From NCBI RefSeq assembly GCF_009176545.1, contig NZ_VTOJ01000002.1:372001-436000 (forward strand): a DNA stretch of 64,000 nt, given 5' to 3'. This DNA is from Salinigranum salinum. GTDB lineage: Archaea; Halobacteriota; Halobacteria; Halobacteriales; Haloferacaceae. Below, piece after piece: positions 25,772 to 34,693 of this stretch (positions are counted from its first letter, which is position 1; each line of letters begins with the position of its first letter). The notes under the pieces were generated by a model, which saw only the letters and a list, made by a program, of their open reading frames with translations, had not been told where the DNA came from and made no database searches. The position numbers and the translations under genes were made by a program.

Positions 25772-26656
25772 TCAGTCACCCCCCGCCTCGGCGGCGTTCG
25801 CACTCGCCGAAAACGGCGTCAGTTCCTCCACGACCTCCTGCATCGCGTCTGCATCCTGCGGATCGACCATCGTCGCCTCGCGCTCGGCGGGTGCTTTCGG
25901 GATCGGATCCACGGAGGAGACGATGGTGGGCGAGCCGTCGAGCCCGATGTAGTCGGGGTCGAGGTTCAGGTCGACGTGGTCCCAGACGGTGAGGTGGTCC
26001 TCGAACGCCTCGGCGCGCTCGCGGGTCTGCCGGCGGAGTTCCTTGAGTTCGAGGCGGTCGCCGGCCGTTCTGTAGACGGGTTCGAAGTCGGGATCGGAGA
26101 CGATGAAGGCCGGCATCGGTGCCTCGACGGTCTCGATCTCCTCGATGTCACCCTCCACGAGGCGCTTGGCGCGGACCGTCCGTTCCTCCTCGTCGACATC
26201 GAGCGCGACGACGTGGGTGATGACGGGCATGTCGAGACACCAGCACGTCTGGGGGCCGGTGTGGCCCGTCTCCCCGTCAGCGGTCTTGAAGCCCGCGAAC
26301 ACCAGGTCGGGGACGCCACGCTTGCGGATGGCCGTTCCGAGGGTGATGGCGGTGGCCCACGTGTCGGCGGCGGCCATCTCCCGGTCGGAGACGAGCGTCA
26401 GGTCGTCGGCGTACACCGTCTCCATCGCCTCGCGGAGGACGTCTTTGTAGCCGGGCGGCCCCATCGACATCACGGAGACGGTCCCTCCGTGTCTGACCCG
26501 CGTCTGGAGCGCCGCACGGAGCGCGTGCTTGTCGTTCGGATTCATAACCGTCGGTGTCTTCCCCCGCTCGAGGTGGCCGTCCTCGTCGAACGACACCTGC
26601 CCCTCGCGGAAGTCCGGTACGCCTTTGGTCAACACGACGGTGTCAAGTTCACCCAT
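25772..26656 (-). CDS. etfB: Electron transfer flavoprotein beta subunit
   Basis: A 294-residue protein with the EtfB layout: VVLTKGVPDF, VMNPNDKHALRAAL, VSVMSMGPPGYKDVLREA with DLTLVSDREMAAADTWATA (the adenine-nucleotide-binding region), and DLVFAGFKTADGETGHTGP. It heads the operon etfB-etfA-fixCX-hypothetical. An AGATTATTACG box on the minus strand about 29-38 bp before the ATG is the likely promoter. The C-terminal about 40 residues are a linker that wraps EtfA in known structures. Confidence 0.94.
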   Translation of the reverse strand: MGELDTVVLTKGVPDFREGQVSFDEDGHLERGKTPTVMNPNDKHALRAALQTRVRHGGTVSVMSMGPPGYKDVLREAMETVYADDLTLVSDREMAAADTWATAITLGTAIRKRGVPDLVFAGFKTADGETGHTGPQTCWCLDMPVITHVVALDVDEEERTVRAKRLVEGDIEEIETVEAPMPAFIVSDPDFEPVYRTAGDRLELKELRRQTRERAEAFEDHLTVWDHVDLNLDPDYIGLDGSPTIVSSVDPIPKAPAEREATMVDPQDADAMQEVVEELTPFSASANAAEAGGD

Positions 26657-26801
26657 TGTCTCGCAATCACCTCGGCACGTTTTCGTAATAATCTTTTGCC
26701 CGCATCCCCGTCAGTCGGGAACGGAGTCGCCGCTGCGGGTCCGTGTGACGGTCACGAACTGGACGAGAAGCCGGTCGCCGCGCGACCGATGACGCCGCGT
26801 C

Positions 26802-27146
26802 TCAGATCCGCCCGGCGCGGCCCGGGTCGACGTCAATGGCGTCGACCGGACAGACGTCGACGCAGAGCATGCAGTCGATGCACTGGTCCTCGTGCGTCGG
26901 TTCGGCCTTGATCTCCGATTCGGGGTGACCCGGCGTGTCGACCCACTCGAACACGTCGACCGGGCAGTCCTCGAGGCAGGCGCCGTCGGCGATGCAGATG
27001 TCGAAGTCGACCGCGACGTGCGTGCCGTGGATGCCCTGTTTCTCCGGCGGATCGTACGGTCCCCAGATCGCGACGTCGTCCGCGAAGGCGTCGTCGTCGA
27101 CCTCGGCCCGCTCCCGGTTCGTCTCGAAGTTCGCGTCGATGGCCAT
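26802..27146 (-). CDS. Dicluster (7Fe/8Fe, zinc-ferredoxin-like) ferredoxin
   Basis: A 114-residue protein. The two cluster motifs are C-x5-C-x3-CP ([12 protein letters not shown]) and C-x2-C-x2-C-x3-CP ([12 protein letters not shown]), the arrangement of a 7Fe ferredoxin with a [3Fe-4S] and a [4Fe-4S] centre. A roughly 45-residue N-terminal extension with two His ([10 protein letters not shown]) just before the core resembles the zinc-binding extension of Sulfolobus ferredoxin. It lies upstream of etfB on the same strand and is probably a soluble electron carrier for the same redox network. Confidence 0.88.
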   Translation of the reverse strand: MAIDANFETNRERAEVDDDAFADDVAIWGPYDPPEKQGIHGTHVAVDFDICIADGACLEDCPVDVFEWVDTPGHPESEIKAEPTHEDQCIDCMLCVDVCPVDAIDVDPGRAGRI

Positions 27147-27254
27147 GTGAGGTCATAACAGGCAGACCACTTAACTCTTGCACGGAACCCGTTCGGGTGA
27201 CGGCGAGCGGATTCGTCCCGGACTGCTTTTGCCGACGCCCGGCGAGAGCGAGGT

Positions 27255-27737
27255 ATGGTCTCCACCCTCGCGTGGGTCGCGCTCGCCCTCGCCGCCCTCG
27301 GCGTCGTCGGGAGCGTCCTCCCGGCAGTCCCCGGCGCGACGCTCTCGCTCGTCGGCGTCCTCCTCTACTGGTGGTCGACGGGCTACACCGACCCCTCGAC
27401 CCCGATCCTCGTGGGGTTCGTTCTCGTCGCCGCCGTCGCGACCGCGGTCGACGTCGCCGGGAGCGCCGTCGCCGTCCACGCCGGCGGTGCCTCGTCGCTC
27501 ACCGCGGCCGTGGCGCTCGTCGCGGGGCTCGTCCTCGGGCTCCTCACCGGCCCCGTCGGCTTCGTCCTCGGCGTCGCTGGCGCGGCGTTCGCCGTCGAGT
27601 ACTACCGGACCGGCAGCTCGGAGGAGAGCGGGCGTGCCGCCCTGTTCGCCACCGTCGGCGTGCTCGGCTCGGCCCTCGTTCAGGGGTTACTCACGCTGTC
27701 GCTGCTCGTCGGGCTCGCGGTCGTCGTCTTCACCTGA
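27255..27737 (+). CDS. DUF456 membrane protein
   Basis: A 160-residue protein with four or five hydrophobic helices. GVVGSVLPAVPGATLSLVG in the first loop and GLVLGLLTGPVGFVLGVAGAAFAVEYY later are the Gly-rich signatures of the DUF456 family. It carries no cofactor site, and its function is unknown in all organisms. It is divergent from the ferredoxin gene and convergent with the cyclase gene. Confidence 0.82.
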   Translation: MVSTLAWVALALAALGVVGSVLPAVPGATLSLVGVLLYWWSTGYTDPSTPILVGFVLVAAVATAVDVAGSAVAVHAGGASSLTAAVALVAGLVLGLLTGPVGFVLGVAGAAFAVEYYRTGSSEESGRAALFATVGVLGSALVQGLLTLSLLVGLAVVVFT

Positions 27738-27759
27738 TCGTCGTCGGGGGCGATTCGGA

Positions 27760-28563
27760 TCAGTCGTCCGTCGACGCGACCGCTCTGACGGGTGCGCCGT
27801 CGCCGTCGAGCGCCAGCGGGTATCCGTGGAACTCGAAGCGCGACGGGAGCCGGGCCAGTCCGGTCAGGTTCTCGTAGATCAGCCGCCCGGCTCCGAGGAT
27901 GGCATCGTGTGCCGCGAACCCGGTCGACTCCGCCGGTTCCGTCGGTTCTGTCGGCTCCGTCGGCTCCGTCGGCTCTGTCGGCTCTGTCGGCTCTGTCGGC
28001 TCCGTCGGCTCCGTCGGCTCTGTCGGCTCTGTCGGCTCTGTCGGCTCCGTCGGCTCCGTCGGCTCTGTCGGCTCTGTCGGCTCTGTCGGCTCTGTCGGTT
28101 CCGCACTCGGCGACGGCGTGGGGTCGACGTTCAGTGCGTCGGTCGCCACGTCGTACCCGTGGTCGACGCACCACTCGGCCGCCGCCCGCGTCAGGAACGG
28201 GTGATCCGGAGACCGGGCGGTGCCCCAGTGGTCGTCCCACCCCGTGTGGAGCACGAGCAGGTCGGCGTCGGTCGCGTCTGGCAGGTCCGCGACCCCGATC
28301 GGCGCGCGAGCGCCGAGTCGAACGTCCGCCAGCTGCGCGTCGAAGCGGAACGCGTCGGGCGCGAACGCGCCGAGCGTCGCGCCGTCGTCCTGCGTGTGGC
28401 TGGGCGCGTCGACGTGCGTCCCCGAGTGACTCCCCAGCGAGAGCGCCGTCACCCGGTAGCCGTCCGTCTCGAAGTCGGCGTGAGGTTCGATCTCGACCGA
28501 GGGGTCGCCGGGGTACGTCTGCATCCCCGCTTCGAGCGGGTGTGAGAGGTCGTACGTGGCCAT
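27760..28563 (-). CDS. Cyclase/kynurenine-formamidase-family hydrolase with a (PTE) repeat insert
   Basis: A 267-residue protein of the cyclase family (PF04199 type). The metal site is intact: LSHPLEAGMQTYPGDP at the start and HSGTHVDAPSH in the middle, then DLLVLHTGWDDHWG and HPFLTRAAAEW, and ATDALNVD. At that point, where relatives go on through a short loop to the FxxHxxLL...ENL helix, an (EPT)n tract of 54 or more residues intervenes (about 153-210), and the chain then resumes with FAAHDAILGAGRLIYENLTG. The enzyme hydrolyses N-formyl or cyclic amides in known members. The insert lies in a loop close to the active site but may fold out. Confidence 0.88.
   Translation of the reverse strand: MATYDLSHPLEAGMQTYPGDPSVEIEPHADFETDGYRVTALSLGSHSGTHVDAPSHTQDDGATLGAFAPDAFRFDAQLADVRLGARAPIGVADLPDATDADLLVLHTGWDDHWGTARSPDHPFLTRAAAEWCVDHGYDVATDALNVDPTPSPSAEPTEPTEPTEPTEPTEPTEPTEPTEPTEPTEPTEPTEPTEPTEPTEPTEPTEPTEPAESTGFAAHDAILGAGRLIYENLTGLARLPSRFEFHGYPLALDGDGAPVRAVASTDD
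27932..28102. repeat. 9-bp coding minisatellite with 45-bp higher-order period
   Basis: From 27941 to 28102 there are 18 in-frame copies of a 9-bp unit (GTCGGCTCC or GTCGGCTCT on the plus strand; Pro-Thr-Glu on the coding minus strand), with one more degenerate unit at 27932. The last base of successive units follows C,C,T,T,T three times over, so the tract is built from 45-bp blocks of five units (27950-27994, 27995-28039, 28040-28084). It lies wholly inside the cyclase gene and keeps its frame. Confidence 0.92.
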
Positions 28564-28704
28564 GCCTCCGACTCGCGGAGCGGACCGTTACGTCTTTCCG
28601 TGGCTCGGTTCCGCGACGAGGCGGTGTCGGCCCGGTCCGAGCTGGTCGTCGCCGTCCGATCGGCGGGGGCGGTCGTTCTCAGCACTAATACTCACCACAG
28701 AACC

Positions 28705-28712
28705 GTTATATC
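28705..28712 (+). promoter_or_regulatory. TATA box of REC-PAS histidine kinase
   Basis: GTTATATC lies 23-30 bp before the ATG at 28735. Confidence 0.6.
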
Positions 28713-28734
28713 GCCCGTTCGAGACGGTCGGACA

Positions 28735-30918
28735 ATGAACTGGTCGGCACGGTCGTCGATCCGCGTCCTCCACGTCGACGACGATCCGGAGTTCGCCGAA
28801 CTCACCGCGACCTTTCTCGAGCGCGAGGACGAGCGGCTCACCGTCGAGACGGCACAGAGCCCACCTGCGGAACTCGACCGCCTCGCCGACGACGTCGACT
28901 GCGTCGTCAGTGACTACGACATGCCGGAACTGACCGGGATCGACTTCCTCGAGGCCGTTCGCGAGCACCACCCCGACCTCCCGTTCGTCCTCTTCACGGG
29001 GAAGGGGAGCGAGGAGGTCGCCAGCGACGCCATCTCGGCGGGCGTGACCGACTACATCCAGAAGGAGCACGGAACCGGCCAGTACGCGGTCCTCGCGAAC
29101 CGCATCGGGAACGCCGTCGAACAGTACCGATCCGAGGCCGCCCTCGAGGCGAGCCAGGAGCGCCTCTCGCTGTTCATCGAACAGTCGCCGCTGGGCGTCC
29201 TGGAGTACGACGAGGAGTTCGAGATCGTCGGACTCAACCCTGCTGGCGAGGAGATTCTGGGCTACTCCGAGGCGGAACTGTGCGGCCACACCTGGCAGAA
29301 GCTGGTCAGCCCGTCGAGCTACGAGAACGTCGACGACGTCACCACCGCCCTCTCGGCGGGGACGGGTGGCTTCCACAGCGTCGACGAGAACGTCCGGAAG
29401 GACGGCGAGCGCATCGTCTGCGAGTGGCACAACCGTGTCGTCACCGACGAGGAGGGAGACGTCGTCGCGGTCTTCTCGCTGTTTCAGGACGTCACGGAAC
29501 GCCGCCGACACGAGGAACACCTCCGGGAGACGACTGCCCGCCTCGAAGCGCTGTTCGAGCACTCGCCGGACATGATCGACATCCACGACGCCGAGGGGAC
29601 GATCCTCGACGTGAACCCGCGGCTGTGTGAGGTGACGGGGTACGACGAGTCGGAACTCGTCGGCATGAAGGTGTGGGACGTCGACGAGACGGCCACGCCC
29701 GACGACGTGCGTGCCGCCTGGGAGCGGATGGCTGACGGCGAACGACTCGAGCTGGACGGGGAGTACGCATGTCGCGACGGGTCGACGGTCCCCGTCGAGG
29801 TGCACGTCAGACGGATCGAAGGGGACGGTGACCCCCGGTTCGTGGTGAGCAGCCGCGACGTCTCCGAGCGTATCGAGCGGGAGCGACAGCTCGAGGCGGC
29901 GACGGCACGCTACCGGACACTGGTCGAGCGCTTCCCCGACGGCGGGGTGTTCATGTTCGACGACGACCTTCGCTACACGCTCGCGGGCGGCGACGAACTG
30001 GCGGCGGCCGGGTTGACGGCCGACGAGGTCGTCGGCAGCCACCCGGACGAGCTGTTTCCGGCCGACGTCTCGGCCGAGCTGGTCGAGCGATACCGCGACG
30101 CCCTAGCAGGCACCAGTCACGTCTTCGAGCAACAGTACCACGGCGAACGGTATCGGGTCCGAACGCTCCCGGTCCGGAACGACGACGGGGACGTGGTCGC
30201 GGGGATGGCCGTCTCACGGGTCATCACGGAACAGAAACGACGGGAGGAGCAGCTCGGTCGGCAGAACGAACGGCTCGAAGCGTTCACAGAGGTCGTCTCG
30301 CACGACCTCAGGACGCCGCTCTCGGTCGCCGAAGGCCACCTCGATCTGGCCCGGGCGGACTGTGACTGTGGCCACGAACACCTCGACCGGGTCGAGAACG
30401 CACACGCCCGGATCCGGACGCTGCTCGAGGAGCTGCTGGCGCTCGCTCGAGACGGTCCGAGACACGAGGCCGTCGACACGGTCCCTCTCGTGGACGTCGC
30501 CCGGGCGAGCTGGCGGAACGTCGACACGGGCGACGCGACGCTCGTCGTCGACACCGACCGACAGATCCTGGCCGACCACAGTCAACTCCAGCAACTGCTC
30601 GAGAACGTGATGCGCAACGCCGTCGAACACGGTGGCGAGGACGTGACCGTGACCGTCGGCGAACTCGCCGACGGCTTCTACGTCGCCGACGACGGCGCCG
30701 GCATTCCGGAGTCCGAGCGGGCGAGGGTGTTCGAGAAGGGGTTCTCGACCGCGTCTGACGGGACCGGTTTCGGCCTGTACATCGTCGCGGAGCTCGCCGA
30801 CCGACACGGCTGGACGGTCCGCGTCTCCGAGAGCGAGAACGGTGGCGCACGGTTCGAGATCACCGGCGTCGACCTCGTCTCCCCGGAGCCACGCACCAGC
30901 GTCTCACACGACGACTGA
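28735..30918 (+). CDS. Hybrid sensor: REC-PAS-PAS-PAS-histidine kinase
   Basis: A 727-residue soluble kinase. Residues 1-120 are a receiver with the acidic pair VDDDP, phosphoacceptor D60 (VVSDYDMP), T88 and K110. Three PAS domains follow (about 145-260, 270-385, 390-500; e.g. ALFEHSPDMIDIHDAEG). The HisKA helix carries H523 in VVSHDLRTPL, and the HATPase has N-box NVMRNAVEHG, G1 DDGAGIP and G2 DGTGFGLYIV. There is no membrane segment, so it senses a cytoplasmic or membrane-soluble cue. No separate response regulator is adjacent, as is usual in haloarchaea. Confidence 0.92.
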   Translation: MNWSARSSIRVLHVDDDPEFAELTATFLEREDERLTVETAQSPPAELDRLADDVDCVVSDYDMPELTGIDFLEAVREHHPDLPFVLFTGKGSEEVASDAISAGVTDYIQKEHGTGQYAVLANRIGNAVEQYRSEAALEASQERLSLFIEQSPLGVLEYDEEFEIVGLNPAGEEILGYSEAELCGHTWQKLVSPSSYENVDDVTTALSAGTGGFHSVDENVRKDGERIVCEWHNRVVTDEEGDVVAVFSLFQDVTERRRHEEHLRETTARLEALFEHSPDMIDIHDAEGTILDVNPRLCEVTGYDESELVGMKVWDVDETATPDDVRAAWERMADGERLELDGEYACRDGSTVPVEVHVRRIEGDGDPRFVVSSRDVSERIERERQLEAATARYRTLVERFPDGGVFMFDDDLRYTLAGGDELAAAGLTADEVVGSHPDELFPADVSAELVERYRDALAGTSHVFEQQYHGERYRVRTLPVRNDDGDVVAGMAVSRVITEQKRREEQLGRQNERLEAFTEVVSHDLRTPLSVAEGHLDLARADCDCGHEHLDRVENAHARIRTLLEELLALARDGPRHEAVDTVPLVDVARASWRNVDTGDATLVVDTDRQILADHSQLQQLLENVMRNAVEHGGEDVTVTVGELADGFYVADDGAGIPESERARVFEKGFSTASDGTGFGLYIVAELADRHGWTVRVSESENGGARFEITGVDLVSPEPRTSVSHDD

Positions 30919-30989
30919 GGTCGACGGGTTCCTCCGCGACTGCGTTCGGTCGGTGCCTCGGCGACCGCACCTCCTCGGGCACTCCCCCC

Positions 30990-32723
30990 TCAGGGGTGTG
31001 CGAAGTAGACGACCGACTCGTCGCCCGAGACGGCGCCGTCCTCGGCCACCCGGTCGACACGGACGAAGCCGATCCGCTCGAACTGGAGCACCTCGTCGAC
31101 GTCACGCTCGGCGAACCCCGGCTCGGCCATCCCGGTGACGTCGCCGTCCATCGTCCGCATTCGGACGGGGAGGGAGCCGTCGGCGGGCACCCAGTGGACG
31201 ACGTCCACGTCGCCGTCGCGGACGACGTCGATGTCGTCGCCCGTGAACTCGAACGCGTCGCGGGTGTGCCTGACGCAGCCGTAACCCTTCAACCAGACAC
31301 GCCGCCCGTTCGGTGGGACGTCGTCCGGTTCGACGAGTACCGCACCCTCGACCGGGATGTGGCGGCGGCCGCGGTCCTCGTGGTCGGGGTGGACCGGCGG
31401 CTCGCCCGCCGCCGGGCCTGCGATGACGGGCTTCTCCACCCCGTCGCGCACGAAGAAACACCGGTCGGACGCGTCGTCGACGCGGTCGCGGTTCTTCGCG
31501 TACACCGACGACATCGAGAGATCGACGTTCGCGGTCGACGTGCCGAGTTCGATCATCGCCTCGACGACCGCCTCGCCCCTGATCCCGCGGCGGCGCAGGC
31601 TCCGCAGCGTGGGTGCGCGCGGGTCGTCCCAGCCGTCGAGTTCGCCCGCGTCGATCAGTTCCTTCAGCGTGGAGGTCGAGAGTTTCACGTCGTACGCGTC
31701 GACGTCGACGTGGCCCCAGTGGATCACCTCGGGGTACTCCCAGCCGAAGTAGTCGTAGACGAACTCCTGGCGTTTGGCCGAATCCTGCAGGTCGATGCCA
31801 CGGATGATGTGGCTGACTTCGAGCAGGTGGTCGTCGATCCCCGACTGGAAGTCGAGCATCGGCCAGCACCTGTACTGCGACGCCGCCTCGCGAGGGTGCG
31901 GGGTGTCGACCATCCGGAAGGCGACCCAGTCGCGGAGCGCGGGGTTCTTGTGTTCGATGTCGGTCCTGACTCTGAGGACCATCTCCCCCGCGGCGAACTC
32001 GCCGTCGACCATCGCCGTGAACTCCTCGTGGGTCTGCTCGGTGGACTTGTCCCTGTGTGGACAGGCCTCGCCCGCGTTCTTCAGCGCCGAGAACTCCGCC
32101 TGCGGACACGAACAGGTGTACGCCCCGCCGGCGTCGACGAGGTCGCGGGCGTACTCGTAGTACGTCTCGACACGGTCCGACGCCGTCACCACCTCGTCGG
32201 GCTCGAACCCCAGATAGGCGACATCGTCGAGGATCTGGTCGTAGGCGTCGAGGTCGGGTCGCTTCGTCTCGGGGTCGGTGTCGTCGAACCGGACGACGAA
32301 CTCGCCGTCGTACCGCTCCTTGTACGTCCCGATGACGGCGGGCATCCGCGCGTGGCCGATGTGCCACGGGCCGTTCGGGTTCGGCGCGGCGCGCATGCGG
32401 ACCGTCTCGTACGCCTCGACGTTCGGCAGGTCGGGCAGGGTGTGGTCGTCGCCCTCGTCGTCGGCGTCGAGGGCGGCGGCGAGCGCGGGGTCCAGTTCTT
32501 CGAGACGAGCCCGTCTCTCCGCCGTGTCCATCTCGTTCACGCGCTGGACGACTGGCGCGACCACGCCCGGCACCGCGTCGCCGTGGGGGCGGAAGTCCGG
32601 GTTCTCACCCATCAGCGGTCCCATCACGGCGCCGACGTCGGCGTCGCCGTCGTGCTTCAGCGCGTTGAACAGGGCGTGGGCCTCCGCCGCCCGTTCGACG
32701 CGCTCGCGGAGTTCGTCTTCCAT
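30990..32723 (-). CDS. gltX: Glutamyl-tRNA synthetase, archaeal type
   Basis: A 577-residue class I synthetase with an archaeal N-terminal helical extension (residues 1-90), PNPNGPWHIGHAR (HIGH motif), FVVRFDDTDPETKRP, a zinc-type Cys set (CSCPQ...ACPH), RCWPMLDFQSGIDDH, and KLSTST in place of KMSKS. The C-terminal half is the beta-barrel anticodon domain of the archaeal/GlnRS type. Archaeal GluRS is usually non-discriminating and also charges tRNA(Gln) for GatDE. The ATG at 32723 gives the family N-terminus; upstream frame is a shadow. Confidence 0.95.
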   Translation of the reverse strand: MEDELRERVERAAEAHALFNALKHDGDADVGAVMGPLMGENPDFRPHGDAVPGVVAPVVQRVNEMDTAERRARLEELDPALAAALDADDEGDDHTLPDLPNVEAYETVRMRAAPNPNGPWHIGHARMPAVIGTYKERYDGEFVVRFDDTDPETKRPDLDAYDQILDDVAYLGFEPDEVVTASDRVETYYEYARDLVDAGGAYTCSCPQAEFSALKNAGEACPHRDKSTEQTHEEFTAMVDGEFAAGEMVLRVRTDIEHKNPALRDWVAFRMVDTPHPREAASQYRCWPMLDFQSGIDDHLLEVSHIIRGIDLQDSAKRQEFVYDYFGWEYPEVIHWGHVDVDAYDVKLSTSTLKELIDAGELDGWDDPRAPTLRSLRRRGIRGEAVVEAMIELGTSTANVDLSMSSVYAKNRDRVDDASDRCFFVRDGVEKPVIAGPAAGEPPVHPDHEDRGRRHIPVEGAVLVEPDDVPPNGRRVWLKGYGCVRHTRDAFEFTGDDIDVVRDGDVDVVHWVPADGSLPVRMRTMDGDVTGMAEPGFAERDVDEVLQFERIGFVRVDRVAEDGAVSGDESVVYFAHP

Positions 32724-33105
32724 CGTCTCCCGGTGTGGGAGGCGTGGGCAAAAGAAACCCGGATTCCCGGTCACTAGCGGCAACGGGGGACGCGGGCAGG
32801 GGTACGTCAATGAGTACCACGCCGAGACGTATGAGCGTTTCGCGGGGTCCGGTGCGGAGCAGTGTACGGTGATGGCCGCGACTCGACAGGTCTGTACACG
32901 TTCTGGGCGGGCGGAGGCCCGAGCCACGGCGGGGGCGGTGGAAGTGTCCGATTCAGTGATCCACCCCGGAACGGTGCCACCGCGAGTACCTCGACGGGGC
33001 GACGTGGGACGTCCGTCCGACAGGCGTCTGCCGGGCGCTCTCAGCGCTGAATCCCGGGAACGAGGAGTTATCCGTGCACGCGACTCGACGCAGACGTCGT
33101 CCACC
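32724..33105. other. Gene-free stretch between divergent genes
   Basis: It holds the minus-strand promoter region of gltX (TTTCTTTT at about 32750-32758) and a GAGTTATCC box about 34-42 bp before the 33106 gene. I see no repeats, and no frame with a family motif. Confidence 0.5.
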
Positions 33106-33381
33106 ATGTCAACACCTCGCAATCCAACGGTCCACGTGCCGGCCGGAGACGAGTACGACCACGTGTTCCACTCCTCGACACGCTGTCCAGGGTTCCCGGT
33201 CACGTCCACCGCGATGCCCCGGTCGAGAGCCCGACGGGACGGTCGAACCGAGTGTCCCCGGTGTTACGAGCGACGAATGCGGACCGTCGAACGCGACTCG
33301 GCCGGTCGCGTCGAGTCGCGCTCGTGGCGGCCGGTGTCGGAGTCGAGGGGCTCCGGATTCTCCGGGTTCGCCGTCGACTGA
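33106..33381 (+). CDS. Small haloarchaeal zinc-binding protein (91 aa)
   Basis: A 91-residue protein with HVFHSSTRCPG and, 27 residues later, CPRC, so that two His and three Cys can form one zinc site. The body between is TAMPRSRARRDGRTE. The C-terminal half is Arg/Ser-rich and probably disordered. Similar haloarchaeal microproteins read VHVP...VFH..GCPG...CP.C. The function is unknown. Confidence 0.6.
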   Translation: MSTPRNPTVHVPAGDEYDHVFHSSTRCPGFPVTSTAMPRSRARRDGRTECPRCYERRMRTVERDSAGRVESRSWRPVSESRGSGFSGFAVD

Positions 33382-33640
33382 CACTGTCGGCTGTAACCGT
33401 TTCGAGATCTTCGACACCCCGAGGTATCGAACGTTTTCGTGGCCTCACAGCCGACCGGACGAGTGCGACACGGTCCGCTCGCTCGCGATCGATTCGTGGT
33501 CCGTCGGCGATCACGGTCCACGGAACGACTCACTCCACTATCGGTCGTCGCGACGGACGGAGAGCGAGGCCGACGTCACACGGTCACCGTCCCCTCGGGG
33601 CCGGGCCGAACGGAGGTCCTGACCGACGCCGATCCGACGG

Positions 33641-34693
33641 TCAGTAGCCGCGGGTGATGAGGTAGTCGGCGATGTCCGCGAGGAGGCTCCGCGCCTCGTT
33701 GTCGGGGAGCACTTCGAGTCGGGACTTGCTCTTGGCGACGAGCTCCTGGGCGGTGGTCCGGGCGTAGTCGATGCTCCCTGCCTCCTCCAGGGTGGCGACG
33801 GCCGCCTCGACCTCCCGCTCCGTGAGTTCCTCGGGCGTCTCGGCGGCGACGAGGGAGTCGACGTCGACACCCTGCTGGCGGGCGTGGAGCGTGATGAGCG
33901 TCTCCTTGTCCTCGACGAGATCCGACCCGCGCTGTTTGCCCAGCCTGTCGGAGGGAACCGTCAGGTCGAGCACGTCGTCCTGTATCTGGAACGCGCTGCC
34001 GGCCTCGATCGCGTACTGGTGGAGTGCGTCGACGACGGTGTCGTCGGCGTCCAGGAGGATGGGCGGGATGGCCGCGGCCGCCCCGTAGAGGACCGCCGTC
34101 TTCGACTCGACCATCTCCAGATACTCCTCGGGACGGATCTCGGTGCGCCCCTCGAAGTCGACATCGAGCGCCTGTCCCTCGCAGATGTGGGTACAGGTCG
34201 TCGCCAGCTTGCGGGTGGCGCGGAGCCCGTTCTCGGGGCGGGCTCCGGTGTGGGTGAGGATCTCGAACGCCTTCGAGTAGAGCGTGTCGCCCGCGAGGAT
34301 GGCCGTGTCGGTGTCGTACTCGACGTGAACTGCCGGAACGCCCCGACGGAGGGCGTCGTCGTCCATGATGTCGTCGTGGATGAGCGTGAACGACTGGATG
34401 ATCTCGATGCTCATCGCGGCGGCGAGGACGTCGATCCGCTCGCCCGAGAGGGTCGGGAAGTCGGTGTACGACTCGGACAACGGTTCGGCGTCAAGCAGCG
34501 CCTCGCTCACGAGGAGCGAGACGGTCGGACGGAGCCGTTTGCCGCCGGCCAGCAGCAGGTAACGCGACGCCTCCCAGAGCCGTTCGGGCTGTGCCATGGG
34601 GAGGTAGTCGTCGATGGCGCCGTTGACGACCCGGCGACGTTCCTCGACCGCGGCGAGTACCCGCTCCTCGGTGGCGTTCGCGTCGGAGGGCAT
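33641..34693 (-). CDS. idsA: Polyprenyl diphosphate synthase (geranylgeranyl/farnesyl type)
   Basis: A 350-residue trans-prenyltransferase that makes the C20 (or C25) chain of archaeal lipids. LLLAGGKRLRP (IPP-binding), the first Asp-rich motif DDIMDDD, and the second FQIQDDVLD are intact, with the basic KETLITLHA stretch after. The residues before the first Asp motif (IQSFTLIHDDIM) set chain length; Phe/Thr there fits a long-chain product. The ATG shares one base with the TGA of rnj, so the two genes are coupled. This order is found next to mevalonate-pathway genes in many archaea. Confidence 0.93.
   Translation of the reverse strand: MPSDANATEERVLAAVEERRRVVNGAIDDYLPMAQPERLWEASRYLLLAGGKRLRPTVSLLVSEALLDAEPLSESYTDFPTLSGERIDVLAAAMSIEIIQSFTLIHDDIMDDDALRRGVPAVHVEYDTDTAILAGDTLYSKAFEILTHTGARPENGLRATRKLATTCTHICEGQALDVDFEGRTEIRPEEYLEMVESKTAVLYGAAAAIPPILLDADDTVVDALHQYAIEAGSAFQIQDDVLDLTVPSDRLGKQRGSDLVEDKETLITLHARQQGVDVDSLVAAETPEELTEREVEAAVATLEEAGSIDYARTTAQELVAKSKSRLEVLPDNEARSLLADIADYLITRGY

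Noticed and set aside
27932-28102. Possible CRISPR array
   Set aside because: The units are 9 bp with no spacers and they keep the reading frame of a hydrolase gene.
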